64,000 bases of DNA from Paenibacillus sp. FSL H7-0326 (GCF_001955535.1 NZ_MPVN01000003.1:582053-646052), one strand, 5' to 3'; numbered from the stretch's first letter, positions 9,279 to 18,392 are shown. Translations and numbers: made by a program. Notes: generated by a model not told the origin, from the sequence alone.

Positions 9279-10244
9279 ATGAAGCCTAAAATCTTTATTA
9301 CAAGGAAAATTCCATCCAGTGCACTGGACAAGCTTGCATTGATATGTGAAGTGGACCTGTGGGACGAAGAAGAGATCCCTGTTCCCAGAGATGTGTTAGA
9401 ACAAAAGGTTAAGGATGTCGAAGGCTTGCTGTGCTTGCTTACCGAAGCAATAGATCAGCCCTTGTTAGAGAAAGCGCACCGTTTGAAGGTGGTTAGTAAC
9501 ATGGCCGTCGGCTACAACAACATTGATGTGGCCGAAGCCAGCAGCAGAGCCATTATGGTCACGAATACCCCGGGTGTGCTTACGGAGACTACGGCGGACT
9601 TAACCTTTGCTTTATTGATGGCGACCTCGCGAAGGGTTGTGGAGGCTTCCCAATATCTACGGAAAGGCGAATGGAAAACCTGGTCTCCCATGCAGCTGAC
9701 GGGACAAGATATATATGGAGCGACCATGGGAATCATCGGGATGGGAAGGATTGGCCAAGCGTTGGCGAAACGGGCGAAGGGATTCGATATGCGGGTGCTC
9801 TACTTTAATCGGAGTCGCAAGCTTGATGCAGAGCAGGAGAACGGCATAGAATACGCAGAGTTGGATGCTCTTCTAACCCAGTCCGATTTCGTATGCTTGA
9901 TGACTCCGTTGAGCGATGAGACGTATCATCTTATTGGGAAGCGAGAACTGGAGCTGATGAAGTCCACGGCTGTCTTGATCAACACCGCGCGTGGAGGAAT
10001 CGTGGACGAGGAGGCCCTGTATGATGCGTTGACGCAGGGCGAGATCTGGGCTGCCGGTTTAGATGTATTCGAGCAAGAGCCCATCCGGATGGATCATCCG
10101 CTGCTCAAGCTGCCGAACGTAGTCACACTGCCCCATATTGGCAGTGCTTCCATTCGCACCAGGACGTTAATGGCTGAGTTAGCTGCGGATAATTTAATTC
10201 GCGGATTACTTGGACAACGGCCGGAACACTTGGTGAACGATTAA
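9279..10244 (+). CDS. D-isomer specific 2-hydroxyacid dehydrogenase (glyoxylate/hydroxypyruvate/2-ketogluconate reductase type)
   Basis: The 321-residue enzyme shows the family layout. VGYNNIDV precedes the NAD domain, whose dinucleotide loop is GIIGMGRIGQA. The catalytic Arg is in INTARGGIVDE, Glu in DVFEQEP and His in LPHIGSA. It would reduce 2-keto acids such as glyoxylate, hydroxypyruvate or 2-ketogluconate with NAD(P)H. ATG 9279 was preferred over TTG 9270 because AAAGGGG lies 9 nt before it. It is the second gene of an AraC-led pair and is followed by a terminator. Confidence 0.92.
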   Translation: MKPKIFITRKIPSSALDKLALICEVDLWDEEEIPVPRDVLEQKVKDVEGLLCLLTEAIDQPLLEKAHRLKVVSNMAVGYNNIDVAEASSRAIMVTNTPGVLTETTADLTFALLMATSRRVVEASQYLRKGEWKTWSPMQLTGQDIYGATMGIIGMGRIGQALAKRAKGFDMRVLYFNRSRKLDAEQENGIEYAELDALLTQSDFVCLMTPLSDETYHLIGKRELELMKSTAVLINTARGGIVDEEALYDALTQGEIWAAGLDVFEQEPIRMDHPLLKLPNVVTLPHIGSASIRTRTLMAELAADNLIRGLLGQRPEHLVND

Positions 10245-10621
10245 CACCGAGTAAACTACTGCTTTAGCTTGGGGAAGATTGATGCACCACGAGAATTCCA
10301 CATTAATTTGACCGCTATGTCACAGTTAACGGGAAACTTTAGCCTAATATACAGGGAGCAGATTGCCGCATGGTAACTGCCCCCTGTTTTCATTCACGGA
10401 ATCGACTGAATTATATCATACTCTTCAAGCTCAGTAGGAGGCCGAATTCAAATCGCTTGTTTGGCACAATGGTCAAATAAAAGCTTAAAAAACGGAATTT
10501 GGGTACTGGAAAAAGGTATGGAGGGACAAAAAAATGTTCCGATCAGCGATAAGGTATATAACTAATCGGTTTCTGCATGTTATATTAATTTGAATGAGGG
10601 CGAATTTGAGGAGGAATACGG
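10245..10621. other. Intergenic stretch, terminator and leader only
   Basis: I see no coding potential in these 377 bases. They hold the dehydrogenase terminator at 10351-10390 and the promoter/leader of the next gene, ending in GAGGAGG before ATG 10622. Confidence 0.6.
10351..10390 (+). terminator. Terminator after 2-hydroxyacid dehydrogenase
   Basis: ACAGGGAGCAG pairs with CTGCCCCCTGT (one mismatch) around a 15-nt loop, followed by TTTTC. Confidence 0.75.
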
Positions 10622-11683
10622 ATGAAAGAGGAAGAAGATATGGCCCCAGGATGGGATGCCATTGAAGATGCGATGACCAAGCTATACGGAGATCAGAAGC
10701 CTATGCACTACGGCTCGTCGCTGCCTGCTATGTTCGGAGGTGATCCGCTGGACGGCATCAGTGTATATAAAGCGGAGCATCCTGCGCCGCATTGGCATAT
10801 GGTGACTTTTGGATTTACGGAGCTGTACGGCAAGGAGAAGGAGGATAAGGAGCATAGCGGTTTCGGCTTTGAGCTGACCTTCAGGCTGAAGCGCAGCGAG
10901 ACGGAGGAGCAGCCTCCGGCATGGGCGCTTGACCTACTGCAAAATATGGGAAGGTATATATACAAAAGCGGAAACCGATTCCGGTCGGGTGATTACTTGG
11001 ATACCAATGGTCCAATCTGCTTGGGTTCGGATACGAAGCTTACAGCGCTATGCTATACGGAGGATCCGGAGCTGCCTTCGATAGAAACGCCAAATGGGCG
11101 TATGGAGTTTATCCAAATGATTGGCATTACAGGGGATGAACGAGATGCAATGCAGACGTGGAATTCGCATGCCATGCTGAAAATCTGCGAGCCATATATG
11201 CCTTACTATATAACGGATCTCGAGCGGTCATCTTTGCTGATGCTGCCTGCGGTTGCCACAGCGGTGGAGGAAGGCTTGAAGCGTGACGGGTCGAATACGG
11301 GCTTCCTGTATGTCAGCCAATTAGGCTGGGAGCCGCCCGTGAAACGGCTGTTAAGAAAATCGCCGGCGGTGCTTACGCTTGGCGCCAAGCAGGCAGAGAT
11401 TATCGGCAAGATGCTTTCGGGCCGCATTTTGAAGCAAAACCCTCTGTATCTCTCAGGTCCGAACGTTCGGGTAGCGCTGGAGCCGGGAGATAATCCGGTG
11501 ATTGAAGAAGGTCCGGAGCACATTCGTATCGTGCTGGATGCGGCAACCGTTGCCGAGCTGTCAAGCAAGCTGCGGCCGAAGGAGGAGCTGATTAAGCTAT
11601 CCTCCTTTAAGGGTCTAACCGTTCAGGTAGCCAAAACGTATATTAAAGACCAGCAAGACAATGTGGTAGAGACGATTGGTTGA
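10622..11683 (+). CDS. Suppressor of fused (SUFU) domain protein
   Basis: The 353-residue protein resembles bacterial SUFU-domain proteins. Recognisable segments are HYGSSLPAMFGGDPLDGISV, HWHMVTFGFTELYGK and GFELTFRLKR in the first 100 residues, then QMIGITGDERDAMQTWN. There is no signal peptide or membrane segment. GAGGAGGAATACGG gives a strong start at 10622. Bacterial SUFU proteins are often proposed as immunity proteins of polymorphic toxins, from comparative genomics; no toxin lies next to this copy. It stands alone between terminators. Confidence 0.85.
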   Translation: MKEEEDMAPGWDAIEDAMTKLYGDQKPMHYGSSLPAMFGGDPLDGISVYKAEHPAPHWHMVTFGFTELYGKEKEDKEHSGFGFELTFRLKRSETEEQPPAWALDLLQNMGRYIYKSGNRFRSGDYLDTNGPICLGSDTKLTALCYTEDPELPSIETPNGRMEFIQMIGITGDERDAMQTWNSHAMLKICEPYMPYYITDLERSSLLMLPAVATAVEEGLKRDGSNTGFLYVSQLGWEPPVKRLLRKSPAVLTLGAKQAEIIGKMLSGRILKQNPLYLSGPNVRVALEPGDNPVIEEGPEHIRIVLDAATVAELSSKLRPKEELIKLSSFKGLTVQVAKTYIKDQQDNVVETIG

Positions 11684-11867
11684 AAGTTAACTTATTAAGG
11701 CTAAGAATAGGGCTTCTCAAAGGTCATCACAATGAGAGGCTGTATTCCTTTGTTAAGGGCTTGTCTGCATCGGCATTATGGACTTAAATGAGCCTCTACA
11801 TTAATCTTTCCCATTCACTGTGGGACGGACGGCAATCTGCACTAAAACTGAATAACTTATAAACACT

Positions 11868-11905
11868 TAAACAAGCCTGTCTTTATAAATAGACAGGCTT
11901 GTTTA
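11868..11905. terminator. Strong bidirectional terminator hairpin
   Basis: A perfect 15-bp stem (TAAACAAGCCTGTCT with AGACAGGCTTGTTTA) encloses an 8-nt loop and is flanked by AT-rich sequence on both sides. It lies 185 nt beyond the SUFU gene. Confidence 0.85.
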
Positions 11906-12547
11906 TACTTTTAATATATCAAGTTAAACGAAGAGCTTCTATATGTAGAAGAGCAAACGAAGGCATGAAAGTCAATTGTTATATTGACGGTTCACCAAAT
12001 TGAATAATAGGAGAATACGTTGTACAATCTCTATTTTAGAGCATGGAACAAAAACATGATTAGTGTTTGATTACAGAAGATGACAAAGAGCTTTGCGTTC
12101 TTATAAAAAAATGTGTAGAGCAGGAAAATCTAACTGCTGTGACTGCTACCGGTGGTGCAGCCGGGCTGAGGTTGGCTGATGTCCGGCTTGGATGGTTTTC
12201 AAGTGCTTCAAAAAATTAGAGAAACCAGCAATGTTCCTGTTCTGATGCTTTTGTCGGCTATATGGAAACAATCGAAAACGGATTAGTACCCGGGCAGGAA
12301 AAAGACAAATATGTTCAAGTAGCTTCTGTTAAATTCCTTACATGTAAAATATTCTCATATTTTAGTAGTGAAAGTTCGCAGCACGGCAGTTTGTTGTGTC
12401 GGCTGTGATATTCAATAAACGAATGAAAGAATAAGCGGATTAAAGGGCACAAATGAGAAGTTGTTATAACGTTCATTATGAGACGGACAGATGACGTTGA
12501 TGGAAATATTCAAGTTGGTTTAGTAAAAAGTGCAGGAGTGTGTATGC
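11906..12547. other. Gene-poor stretch with a response-regulator relic
   Basis: Apart from the relic at 12067-12274 I see no intact gene. A short open run after it (about 12273-12370) reads YMETIENGLVPGQEKDKY and may be another gene fragment, not identified. The 3' end carries the leader of the LacI-type gene. Confidence 0.5.
12067..12274 (+). pseudogene. Degenerate response-regulator receiver domain
   Basis: The first frame reads LITEDDKELCVLIKKCVE, the start of a CheY-like receiver with the acidic ED pair. After a shift, the second frame reads MSGLDGFQVLQKIRETSNVP, the segment that follows the phospho-acceptor. The region between them, holding the phosphorylated Asp, has been deleted, and neither effector domain nor kinase remains. 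Confidence 0.75.
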
Positions 12548-13498
12548 GTGGCAAATATTATTGATATTGCAAAGCTAGCAGGAGTATCCGTATCCACCGT
12601 ATCAAGGGTAATAAACAATCATCCTTATGTCTCGGAGTCGAAGAGGGAAATGGTACAGCGAGTAATTGATGAGCTTGACTTCACTCCAAACCGGTTAGCT
12701 GTTGATTTAATCCGTAAGGAAACAAAATGCATCGGTGTGATCATACCATACAACAACAATCAAGCCTTTGATCAACTGCTCCATGGCGTACTCAATCGAT
12801 CGGTTGAGCATGATTATTCTATAATGGTGCTTCCTACGAAATACGATCCTGCAAAAGAGCTTCGCTGCTTAAACATGCTAAAAAATAAACAATTGGACGG
12901 AGTCATTATTACTTCTCGTTCCAATGATTGGAATTCGATCCTTCCGTATAGTAAGTATGGAACGATCGTTGCATGCGAGTTCACTGATCATCCCCAAATT
13001 GGGTGCGCCTATATTGATCGTTATGCATCTTTCGTGGACGCGTTCCAGTTGTTGAAGGACAAAGGTCATTCACGCGTCGCGTTTACAACAGCAAGAGGCG
13101 AAGAGAGTAGCAGCACACAGCTGACAATAAAAGCATATAAGCAAATATTTGGAGAATTGTCACCAATGTATCATTTGAATGATTGTCAAACGATGGATGA
13201 CGGGTTTATAGCAGCACAGCGACTGCTTATTATGGAAAGTAGACCCACAGCTATATATGCCAACGGTGATGAGGTCGCGGCAGGGATGTATCAGTGTGCA
13301 AAAAACATGAATTTAAGCGTACCGGTGGATCTGGCGATTATTGGCCAAGAAAATCAACCGGTTGGTATTGGACTGAGCCTGTCTACAGTTGATCATCAGT
13401 TAGTAAAAGTTGGTGAACAAGCCTTTGATCTTACAATGGATAGAACCAACAATAAGGTAAAGATTCCCTACCAAATCATTATACGTCAGTCTACTTAG
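12548..13498 (+). CDS. LacI family transcriptional regulator
   Basis: Residues 3-24 (IIDIAKLAGVSVSTVSRVIN) form the LacI helix-turn-helix with hinge. The rest, to about 316 residues, is a periplasmic-binding-protein-like sugar sensor (CIGVIIPYNNN, VDLAIIGQENQPVGIGL, STVDHQ). GTG 12548 was chosen because AGGAG lies 9 nt upstream and it puts the HTH at the N-terminus. The next gene, a HAD phosphatase, lies 75 nt downstream on the same strand, so it may control sugar-phosphate metabolism. Confidence 0.92.
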   Translation: MANIIDIAKLAGVSVSTVSRVINNHPYVSESKREMVQRVIDELDFTPNRLAVDLIRKETKCIGVIIPYNNNQAFDQLLHGVLNRSVEHDYSIMVLPTKYDPAKELRCLNMLKNKQLDGVIITSRSNDWNSILPYSKYGTIVACEFTDHPQIGCAYIDRYASFVDAFQLLKDKGHSRVAFTTARGEESSSTQLTIKAYKQIFGELSPMYHLNDCQTMDDGFIAAQRLLIMESRPTAIYANGDEVAAGMYQCAKNMNLSVPVDLAIIGQENQPVGIGLSLSTVDHQLVKVGEQAFDLTMDRTNNKVKIPYQIIIRQST

Positions 13499-13573
13499 CT
13501 ATTGACCTGAAAAGGATTTCATACTTTAGCATACGAATAGGGGTTCATTACTTATCATGCTAAGGAGGATGAA

Positions 13574-14206
13574 ATGATGTACAAAACCGTTATTTTTGAT
13601 ATTGACGGAACATTAATCAACACAGAACAAGCGGTGTTAGGCTCATTACAGAAGCTGCTGGAGAAGAACTATAATCGGATAATGAAAAAGGAAGATCTCG
13701 CATTTGCGCTTGGGATACCGGGAGCCGTATCTTTGGGGCAACTCGGTATCGAAGATATTGAATATGCGAATAAATGCTGGAATGATCTGATGAATGATTT
13801 CCGGCATACCATTCACGTATTTGAGGGTTTTCAACAACTGCTTGCTAGCCTGAAGAAACAATCCGTTGCAACGGGTGTCGTGACGTCCAAGACTAAACGA
13901 GAGTATCAAGATGACTTCGTTCCTTTTGGTCTCGCTTCTTATTTGCCTTATGTGGTATGTGCAGATGATACAGATCGGCACAAGCCTCATCCTGAGCCAT
14001 TAGTTAAATTTCTAGATATATCTGATGCAAAGGCAGAAACCTCCATTTACATCGGTGATACGATCTATGATTACGAATGTGCCAGAGACGCCGGAGTAGA
14101 CTTTGGATTAGCATTGTGGGGATGCAAACAACCTGATGCAATTCCGGCAAAATATAAGTTCGCGAATCCAGAAGATATTCTTGTTCTTTGGGATGACATG
14201 AAGTAA
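13574..14206 (+). CDS. HAD superfamily hydrolase (phosphoglycolate phosphatase-like)
   Basis: The 210-residue protein has HAD motif I FDIDGTLIN near the N-terminus (nucleophile and acid/base Asp), motif II in VVTSKTKREY, the Lys of motif III in the HKPHPEPL region, and motif IV GDTIYDYECARDAG. A helical cap lies between motifs I and II. It would dephosphorylate a small phosphometabolite. TAAGGAGG precedes ATG 13574. The context after a LacI regulator suggests a sugar phosphate, which is inference. Confidence 0.9.
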   Translation: MMYKTVIFDIDGTLINTEQAVLGSLQKLLEKNYNRIMKKEDLAFALGIPGAVSLGQLGIEDIEYANKCWNDLMNDFRHTIHVFEGFQQLLASLKKQSVATGVVTSKTKREYQDDFVPFGLASYLPYVVCADDTDRHKPHPEPLVKFLDISDAKAETSIYIGDTIYDYECARDAGVDFGLALWGCKQPDAIPAKYKFANPEDILVLWDDMK

Positions 14207-14234
14207 GTAATGATACGTAAACAAGGGAGATGAA

Positions 14235-14453
14235 ATGATGAGTTTTAAAGTGACAGAGTACGTTGACGAGAGATTAGTAGAAATTGAAAAATTAAAGAGT
14301 GAAACATTCAATTGGTTAAAAAATGTAACCAAGACTGTTGATGAGCTGACAAAAGAAGAGGAAATAGAAATCTTAGAGAAAAAAATGATTTATTATTCTG
14401 CTTCTGGTGCGTTAGAGGAGCTAAGCAGATTAAAAAAGAAATTGGATGAATAG
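14235..14453 (+). CDS. Small coiled-coil protein of unknown function
   Basis: A 72-residue, Lys/Glu-rich, mostly helical protein (VDELTKEEEIEILEKKM, ELSRLKKKLDE) preceded by AAGGGAG. It starts 28 nt after the HAD gene on the same strand and is probably cotranscribed. No family is recognised. Confidence 0.55.
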   Translation: MMSFKVTEYVDERLVEIEKLKSETFNWLKNVTKTVDELTKEEEIEILEKKMIYYSASGALEELSRLKKKLDE

Positions 14454-14673
14454 TCGATATTGAGCTACTAGCCCCTCATTTGCTCCCGAAACGGACGATC
14501 GGAGGATCAGGATAGAGCCTGCAGAGTTTTGTCCTACGGGGAATGCAGGAACTTCACGCGCTGATCCGATCCTTTCCCGAGCGGGGTATTATAGTCGTTC
14601 ATTAGAACAATAATTTAGTTTATCCATATTGAATAGATTGAGATCAGAGAAGAAGATTCTGAAGAGGTGTATA

Positions 14674-14967
14674 ATGTCAGGCTATCCTATTGAATACCGA
14701 TTTGAAAAAGGATACTTTCTTATTCATTACTCAGCGACTAAATATAGAGAAGGGGATATCGCTGTAGTTAAACTGTTGGATCGGCCTTTTAAAGATAAGG
14801 TAGAAATGATGTTAAACACAAAGAATTATGCTTGCGCAACAAAAGTAGAGTTTCTAAATTTTGATCCAGTAACGAATGAAAAACCAGAGCTACTTTCAGT
14901 TGGTCGTTCTATGGAGCAAAGCGAGTTTGATAGGATGTGGGATACGATGAATGGATATTTTGGATAG
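14674..14967 (+). CDS. Hypothetical 97-residue protein
   Basis: ATG 14674 follows GAAGAGGTG; an upstream in-frame TTG at 14629 lacks a ribosome site. The protein is soluble with no signal or membrane segment (YRFEKGYFLIHYSATKYREG, MWDTMNGYFG). I do not recognise it. A dispersed repeat begins directly after its stop codon. Confidence 0.5.
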   Translation: MSGYPIEYRFEKGYFLIHYSATKYREGDIAVVKLLDRPFKDKVEMMLNTKNYACATKVEFLNFDPVTNEKPELLSVGRSMEQSEFDRMWDTMNGYFG

Positions 14968-14979
14968 CTAAAACTACTA

Positions 14980-15034
14980 TGTCGGGGGATAAGAACATAT
15001 TCCTATTGAGAGTCGCAAATTTTGCGGCTTTTTA
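14980..15034. repeat. Dispersed repeat B, copy 1 (GTCGGGGGAYAAGAAC type)
   Basis: TGTCGGGGGATAAGAACATA, then CCTATTGAGAGTCGC and a short terminator-like hairpin (AGTCGCAAATTTTGCGGCTTTTT). Close matches occur at 38126, 39603, 41658, 47667 and 53076. Confidence 0.8.
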
Positions 15035-15113
15035 GTTTTATATCCCCCTCTACAATCTCATATCGAGACACAAACACAGCAAAAACAATTATGCGATACG
15101 ATGCCACATTACC

Positions 15114-16592
15114 TCATACATGAGATCGTATGGCATTTCTTAATCTTAATACACCTTCCTTTAATTCCGAATCAGATAAATGTGCAAAAGATAAATAAAT
15201 ACCATGTTTCGTGCTTAGAGCTGTGGAAGTACTGACTTCCGAGTATATAACCCCTTGTGTTCTTGCTAAAGTCCGGAAGGTATCATAACTCGAGGAATCC
15301 CCTTTCCACCAACCAAAAACATGAAGTCCCGCTTCGTTTTCCACCCAATCAAACCAAGTCGAGAGCTCCTGTTTTAATAATTTAAGTAACAGATGAAATT
15401 TGCGACTATACAAGCGATTCATCCTACGCAGATGCCGCTCATATTGACCACTTGTCATAAATGCTGCTAAAGCTCGCTGCTCTAATAAATTTACTGGTCT
15501 AGGTTCATATAATGCTTGAGCTTTTCTAAATGTATCAGACAATGATGGAGGAAGAACGACATAACCAAGTCGCACTTCAAATGGCAATGTTTTGGTAAAG
15601 CTGCCAATGTAGATTACGCGTCCATCTTTATCCAGTGTTTTCAGAGGTTCTACATGCATTCCGCGATATCTGAATTCACTATCGTAATCATCCTCCACAA
15701 TCAAAGCATCATGACGATGTGCCCAGTCAAGCAAGGTTCGTCTGCGTTCAAGGCTAAGCATTTCACCAGTAGGAAATTGCCTGGATGGCGTGACAAATAA
15801 CATACGAGCATCCCAATCTTGAGGAACAATTCCTTGACCATCAAGATTGGCTTCAATCAACTTCGCACCCGTAGCCAATACAGCCTGAGAAATTCCGACG
15901 TAACAAGGGCTTTCTGTCACCACATGATCACCAGGATCTGCAATTAATTGCGTAAGAAGTGCTATAGCTTGCATGGAGCCTGCAGTCACAGCGATCTGAT
16001 TCGAATCGACCTGGATTCCCCTCATCCTTCTTAGGTAGGCAGCAATAGCTTCTCTCAATTTTGGCTCTCCCAATGAGTCCACAGTTGCGTAAGTTGTATT
16101 GGAGTAATGTTCTCGATGCCGTACCTCCGCATACAGTCGATTGTTCCATTCATCGTAAGGAAATTTGGTTAAATCGGGTTGATATTTGCTAAAGTCAATT
16201 AATGCTTCACTTGTTAAGCGGGCAACTGTTGATTGTGTATGTCTTTGAGGTGTTGTTTGCACAAGCTGCTCTATACGATTTCCCCAAGCGGATAAGTGCT
16301 GCGGGCTATATTGGGTTGTATTCTCCTCCTTGTTAAACTCACTTTGATAAGCAACAAAGGTACCTCTTCCATGCTGTGAATGAAGATAACCTTGAGAAGT
16401 TAACATATCATAGACCTGATTCACGGTTCCTCGAGAAATTTGATACGTTGCAGCTAATTCTCGTGTAGATGGCATCTTCTCACCGTGCAAGAGATTCCCC
16501 TCATGAATAGCTTCGCGAATGGCATGATACAGAGCCTTCATCTTGGTATAATGGCGGTTTAAATATGAGCTATAAGCGGCATGAAATTGCAT
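15114..16592 (-). CDS. pdxR: PdxR-like MocR-type regulator (GntR HTH plus aminotransferase fold)
   Basis: The protein is 492 residues long. The N-terminal GntR winged helix (LLHGEKMPSTRELAATYQIS, GTVNQVYDMLTSQGYL) is fused to a fold-type I aminotransferase domain. The latter carries the PLP lysine region YIGSFTKTLPFEVRLGYVV, the Asp in VEDDYDSEFRY and an Arg near the C-terminus. In MocR/PdxR proteins this domain senses PLP. The start at 16592 has GGAGG 8 nt before it; an upstream in-frame ATG at 16622 does not. It is divergent from pdxS, which it very likely activates when PLP is low. Confidence 0.88.
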   Translation of the reverse strand: MQFHAAYSSYLNRHYTKMKALYHAIREAIHEGNLLHGEKMPSTRELAATYQISRGTVNQVYDMLTSQGYLHSQHGRGTFVAYQSEFNKEENTTQYSPQHLSAWGNRIEQLVQTTPQRHTQSTVARLTSEALIDFSKYQPDLTKFPYDEWNNRLYAEVRHREHYSNTTYATVDSLGEPKLREAIAAYLRRMRGIQVDSNQIAVTAGSMQAIALLTQLIADPGDHVVTESPCYVGISQAVLATGAKLIEANLDGQGIVPQDWDARMLFVTPSRQFPTGEMLSLERRRTLLDWAHRHDALIVEDDYDSEFRYRGMHVEPLKTLDKDGRVIYIGSFTKTLPFEVRLGYVVLPPSLSDTFRKAQALYEPRPVNLLEQRALAAFMTSGQYERHLRRMNRLYSRKFHLLLKLLKQELSTWFDWVENEAGLHVFGWWKGDSSSYDTFRTLARTQGVIYSEVSTSTALSTKHGIYLSFAHLSDSELKEGVLRLRNAIRSHV

Positions 16593-16753
16593 ATGACCTC
16601 CGTAATTAAGAAAGTGGTACAATGAAATTATAAATTATTGGATCTTTTTAATTGTCAGTTTCCCCTTTATATTAATCCATAGATTCAAGTCAATCAAGAA
16701 CTGAAAAGAGCTGTGATTAGATTGTTAAACATGGTATAGGGGGAATAGAAGTT

Positions 16754-17635
16754 ATGAGAACAGGTACAGATCGTGTCAAAAGAGGGATGGCTGAAATGCA
16801 AAAAGGCGGCGTCATCATGGACGTTATGAATGCAGAGCAAGCAAAAATCGCAGAAGCGGCAGGGGCAACTGCCGTTATGGCTCTTGAGCGCGTCCCTTCC
16901 GATATTCGCGCAGCCGGCGGTGTCGCTCGCATGGCAGATCCAACGATCGTTGAAGAGGTTATGAAGGTGGTCTCTATCCCAGTGATGGCTAAGGCGCGTA
17001 TCGGTCATTACATAGAAGCAAAAGTACTGGAATCCCTTGGCGTAGACTATCTGGATGAAAGTGAAGTCCTTACACCTGCGGATGAAGTGTTCCATATTGA
17101 TAAACAGGAGTTCACCGTACCGTTCGTATGTGGGGCCAAAGATTTGGGAGAGGCTCTTCGCCGTATTGGTGAAGGGGCATCCATGATTCGTACAAAAGGT
17201 GAACCAGGAACGGGTAACATTGTGGAAGCAGTCCGCCATATGCGTCTGATCAATGGTCAGATTCGTAAAGTGCAAAACATGTCCAAGGATGAGCTCTACG
17301 CTGAAGCTAAAGTTCTGGGTGTGCCTTACGAGCTTCTGTTTGAAGTTCACGAGAATGGTAAGCTTCCTGTCGTTAACTTTGCAGCCGGCGGTGTTGCTAC
17401 TCCGGCAGATGCTGCACTAATGATGCATTTGGGAGCAGACGGAGTCTTTGTAGGATCTGGTATTTTCAAATCTGACAATCCTGAGAAGTTTGCTCGTGCC
17501 ATCGTTGAAGCCACAACACATTATACGGATTATAAACTGATTGCCGAAGTATCTAAGAACTTGGGCACCCCTATGAAAGGGATTGAAATTTCTAAACTGA
17601 CTGCAGCAGAACGCATGTCTGATCGCGGTTGGTAA
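16754..17635 (+). CDS. pdxS: Pyridoxal 5'-phosphate synthase, lyase subunit PdxS
   Basis: The sequence is unmistakable PdxS (293 residues). It contains GGVIMDVMNAEQAKIAEAAG, ALERVPSDIRAAGGVARMAD, a catalytic Lys at residue 80 (VMAKARIGH), Lys148 (MIRTKGEPGTG) and a GSGIFKS phosphate site. PdxS makes PLP from ribose 5-phosphate, glyceraldehyde 3-phosphate and ammonia delivered by PdxT. A terminator follows, and no pdxT is present next to it, which is unusual because the two are normally adjacent. PdxR is encoded divergently. Confidence 0.98.
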   Translation: MRTGTDRVKRGMAEMQKGGVIMDVMNAEQAKIAEAAGATAVMALERVPSDIRAAGGVARMADPTIVEEVMKVVSIPVMAKARIGHYIEAKVLESLGVDYLDESEVLTPADEVFHIDKQEFTVPFVCGAKDLGEALRRIGEGASMIRTKGEPGTGNIVEAVRHMRLINGQIRKVQNMSKDELYAEAKVLGVPYELLFEVHENGKLPVVNFAAGGVATPADAALMMHLGADGVFVGSGIFKSDNPEKFARAIVEATTHYTDYKLIAEVSKNLGTPMKGIEISKLTAAERMSDRGW

Positions 17636-17675
17636 GAGGAGAATTAGAGTCACGTATACCCAAAAATCAAACTAT

Positions 17676-17706
17676 ACCCTTGGAACTCGTTTCCGAGGGT
17701 TTTTTT
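17676..17706 (+). terminator. Terminator after pdxS
   Basis: ACCCTTGGAA pairs with TTCCGAGGGT (one G-T or mismatch pair), then a run of six or more T. Confidence 0.88.
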
Positions 17707-17859
17707 CTACACGCACTAAAGAATCATTGTTTGGATCTAGATCATGATCGGCAGCGATTAAAGGAAGGAAAACCACCACAACAAAGACCGATATTCAACC
17801 CTTTTATGAAGGAGGATGGTAATCGGATACTTACATAAAAATGGAGAAATTCGAATAAT

Positions 17860-17880
17860 ATACTTGTAAAATGCAAATAT
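17860..17880. promoter_or_regulatory. MarR-type operator 1
   Basis: The reverse complement, ATATTTGCATTTTACAAGTA, matches operator 2 (18393-18412) at 17 of 20 positions. The core fits the TTGnAnnnTnCAA palindrome expected for MarR dimers. It lies 34 nt before the MarR start codon and implies autoregulation. Confidence 0.65.
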
Positions 17881-17913
17881 ATATTGTATAACTGAAGCAA
17901 GAGGTGAGCTTAG

Positions 17914-18363
17914 ATGGAAGAAAGTCCGAGAGAACTACTACAAGTGACTGCACGCCGATTCGGCCTTCTGAATAAGAATTGTTGTAGTGTAGGGACTAAT
18001 GAAATATCAATGATCCAAAGCCATATTCTTTATGAAATTGATCGACAGCATGAGCCATCTATGCAGCAGATCGCAGATTCACTCGGTATGGATATCACTA
18101 CATTTAGCCGTCAGGTGCAAACGTTGATTAAAAAGAATTTAGTCAAGAAAACAACACATCCCGAGGATCGTAGAGTATATATTCTACATCTTACGACCGA
18201 AGGGAAATTCGTGGCTACAACGATTGATGAGAATATGAACAGTTACTTAAATGAGGTTTTCTCTTTTATGAATGAATTTGAGCGTGAAACTGTTCTGCGA
18301 TCGATTAAATTATTAAATGAAAGTATGCTTAAATCAGACAAATGCTGTACTCCTATGGGGTGA
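17914..18363 (+). CDS. MarR family transcriptional regulator with Cys pairs
   Basis: The 149-residue winged-helix protein contains PSMQQIADSLGMDITTFSRQ, KKTTHPEDRRVYIL (wing) and C-terminal dimerisation helices. Cys pairs sit near residue 24 (NKNCCSVG) and at the C-terminus (SDKCCTPMG); vicinal Cys are common in metalloid or thiol sensors. The ATG follows AAGAGGTGAG. It is followed by a Cys-rich flavin monooxygenase and both promoters carry the same operator, so it probably represses that gene. An As/Sb or oxidant signal is inference. Confidence 0.88.
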   Translation: MEESPRELLQVTARRFGLLNKNCCSVGTNEISMIQSHILYEIDRQHEPSMQQIADSLGMDITTFSRQVQTLIKKNLVKKTTHPEDRRVYILHLTTEGKFVATTIDENMNSYLNEVFSFMNEFERETVLRSIKLLNESMLKSDKCCTPMG

Positions 18364-18381
18364 TCTTGAAGATCACCCCAT
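18355..18381 (+). promoter_or_regulatory. Perfect hairpin across the MarR stop codon
   Basis: ATGGGGTGATCTT and AAGATCACCCCAT form a perfect 13-bp inverted repeat with a 1-nt centre. The TGA stop lies inside it and there is no T run after it. It may be a processing or attenuation element between regulator and target gene. Confidence 0.6.
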
Positions 18382-18392
18382 ATATAAAATAT

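Noticed and set aside
14455..14620. Inverted-looking block with GATCCGATCC and CGGAGGATCAGG, considered as an insertion-sequence end
   Set aside because: The arms do not pair over more than a few bases and no transposase remnant could be read on either strand.
17629..17838. Possible 69-residue gene after pdxS
   Set aside because: It begins inside the pdxS end, reads through the terminator hairpin and has no ribosome site. The last part (HDRQRLKEGKPPQQRPIF) looks protein-like and may be a fragment, but too little remains to call.
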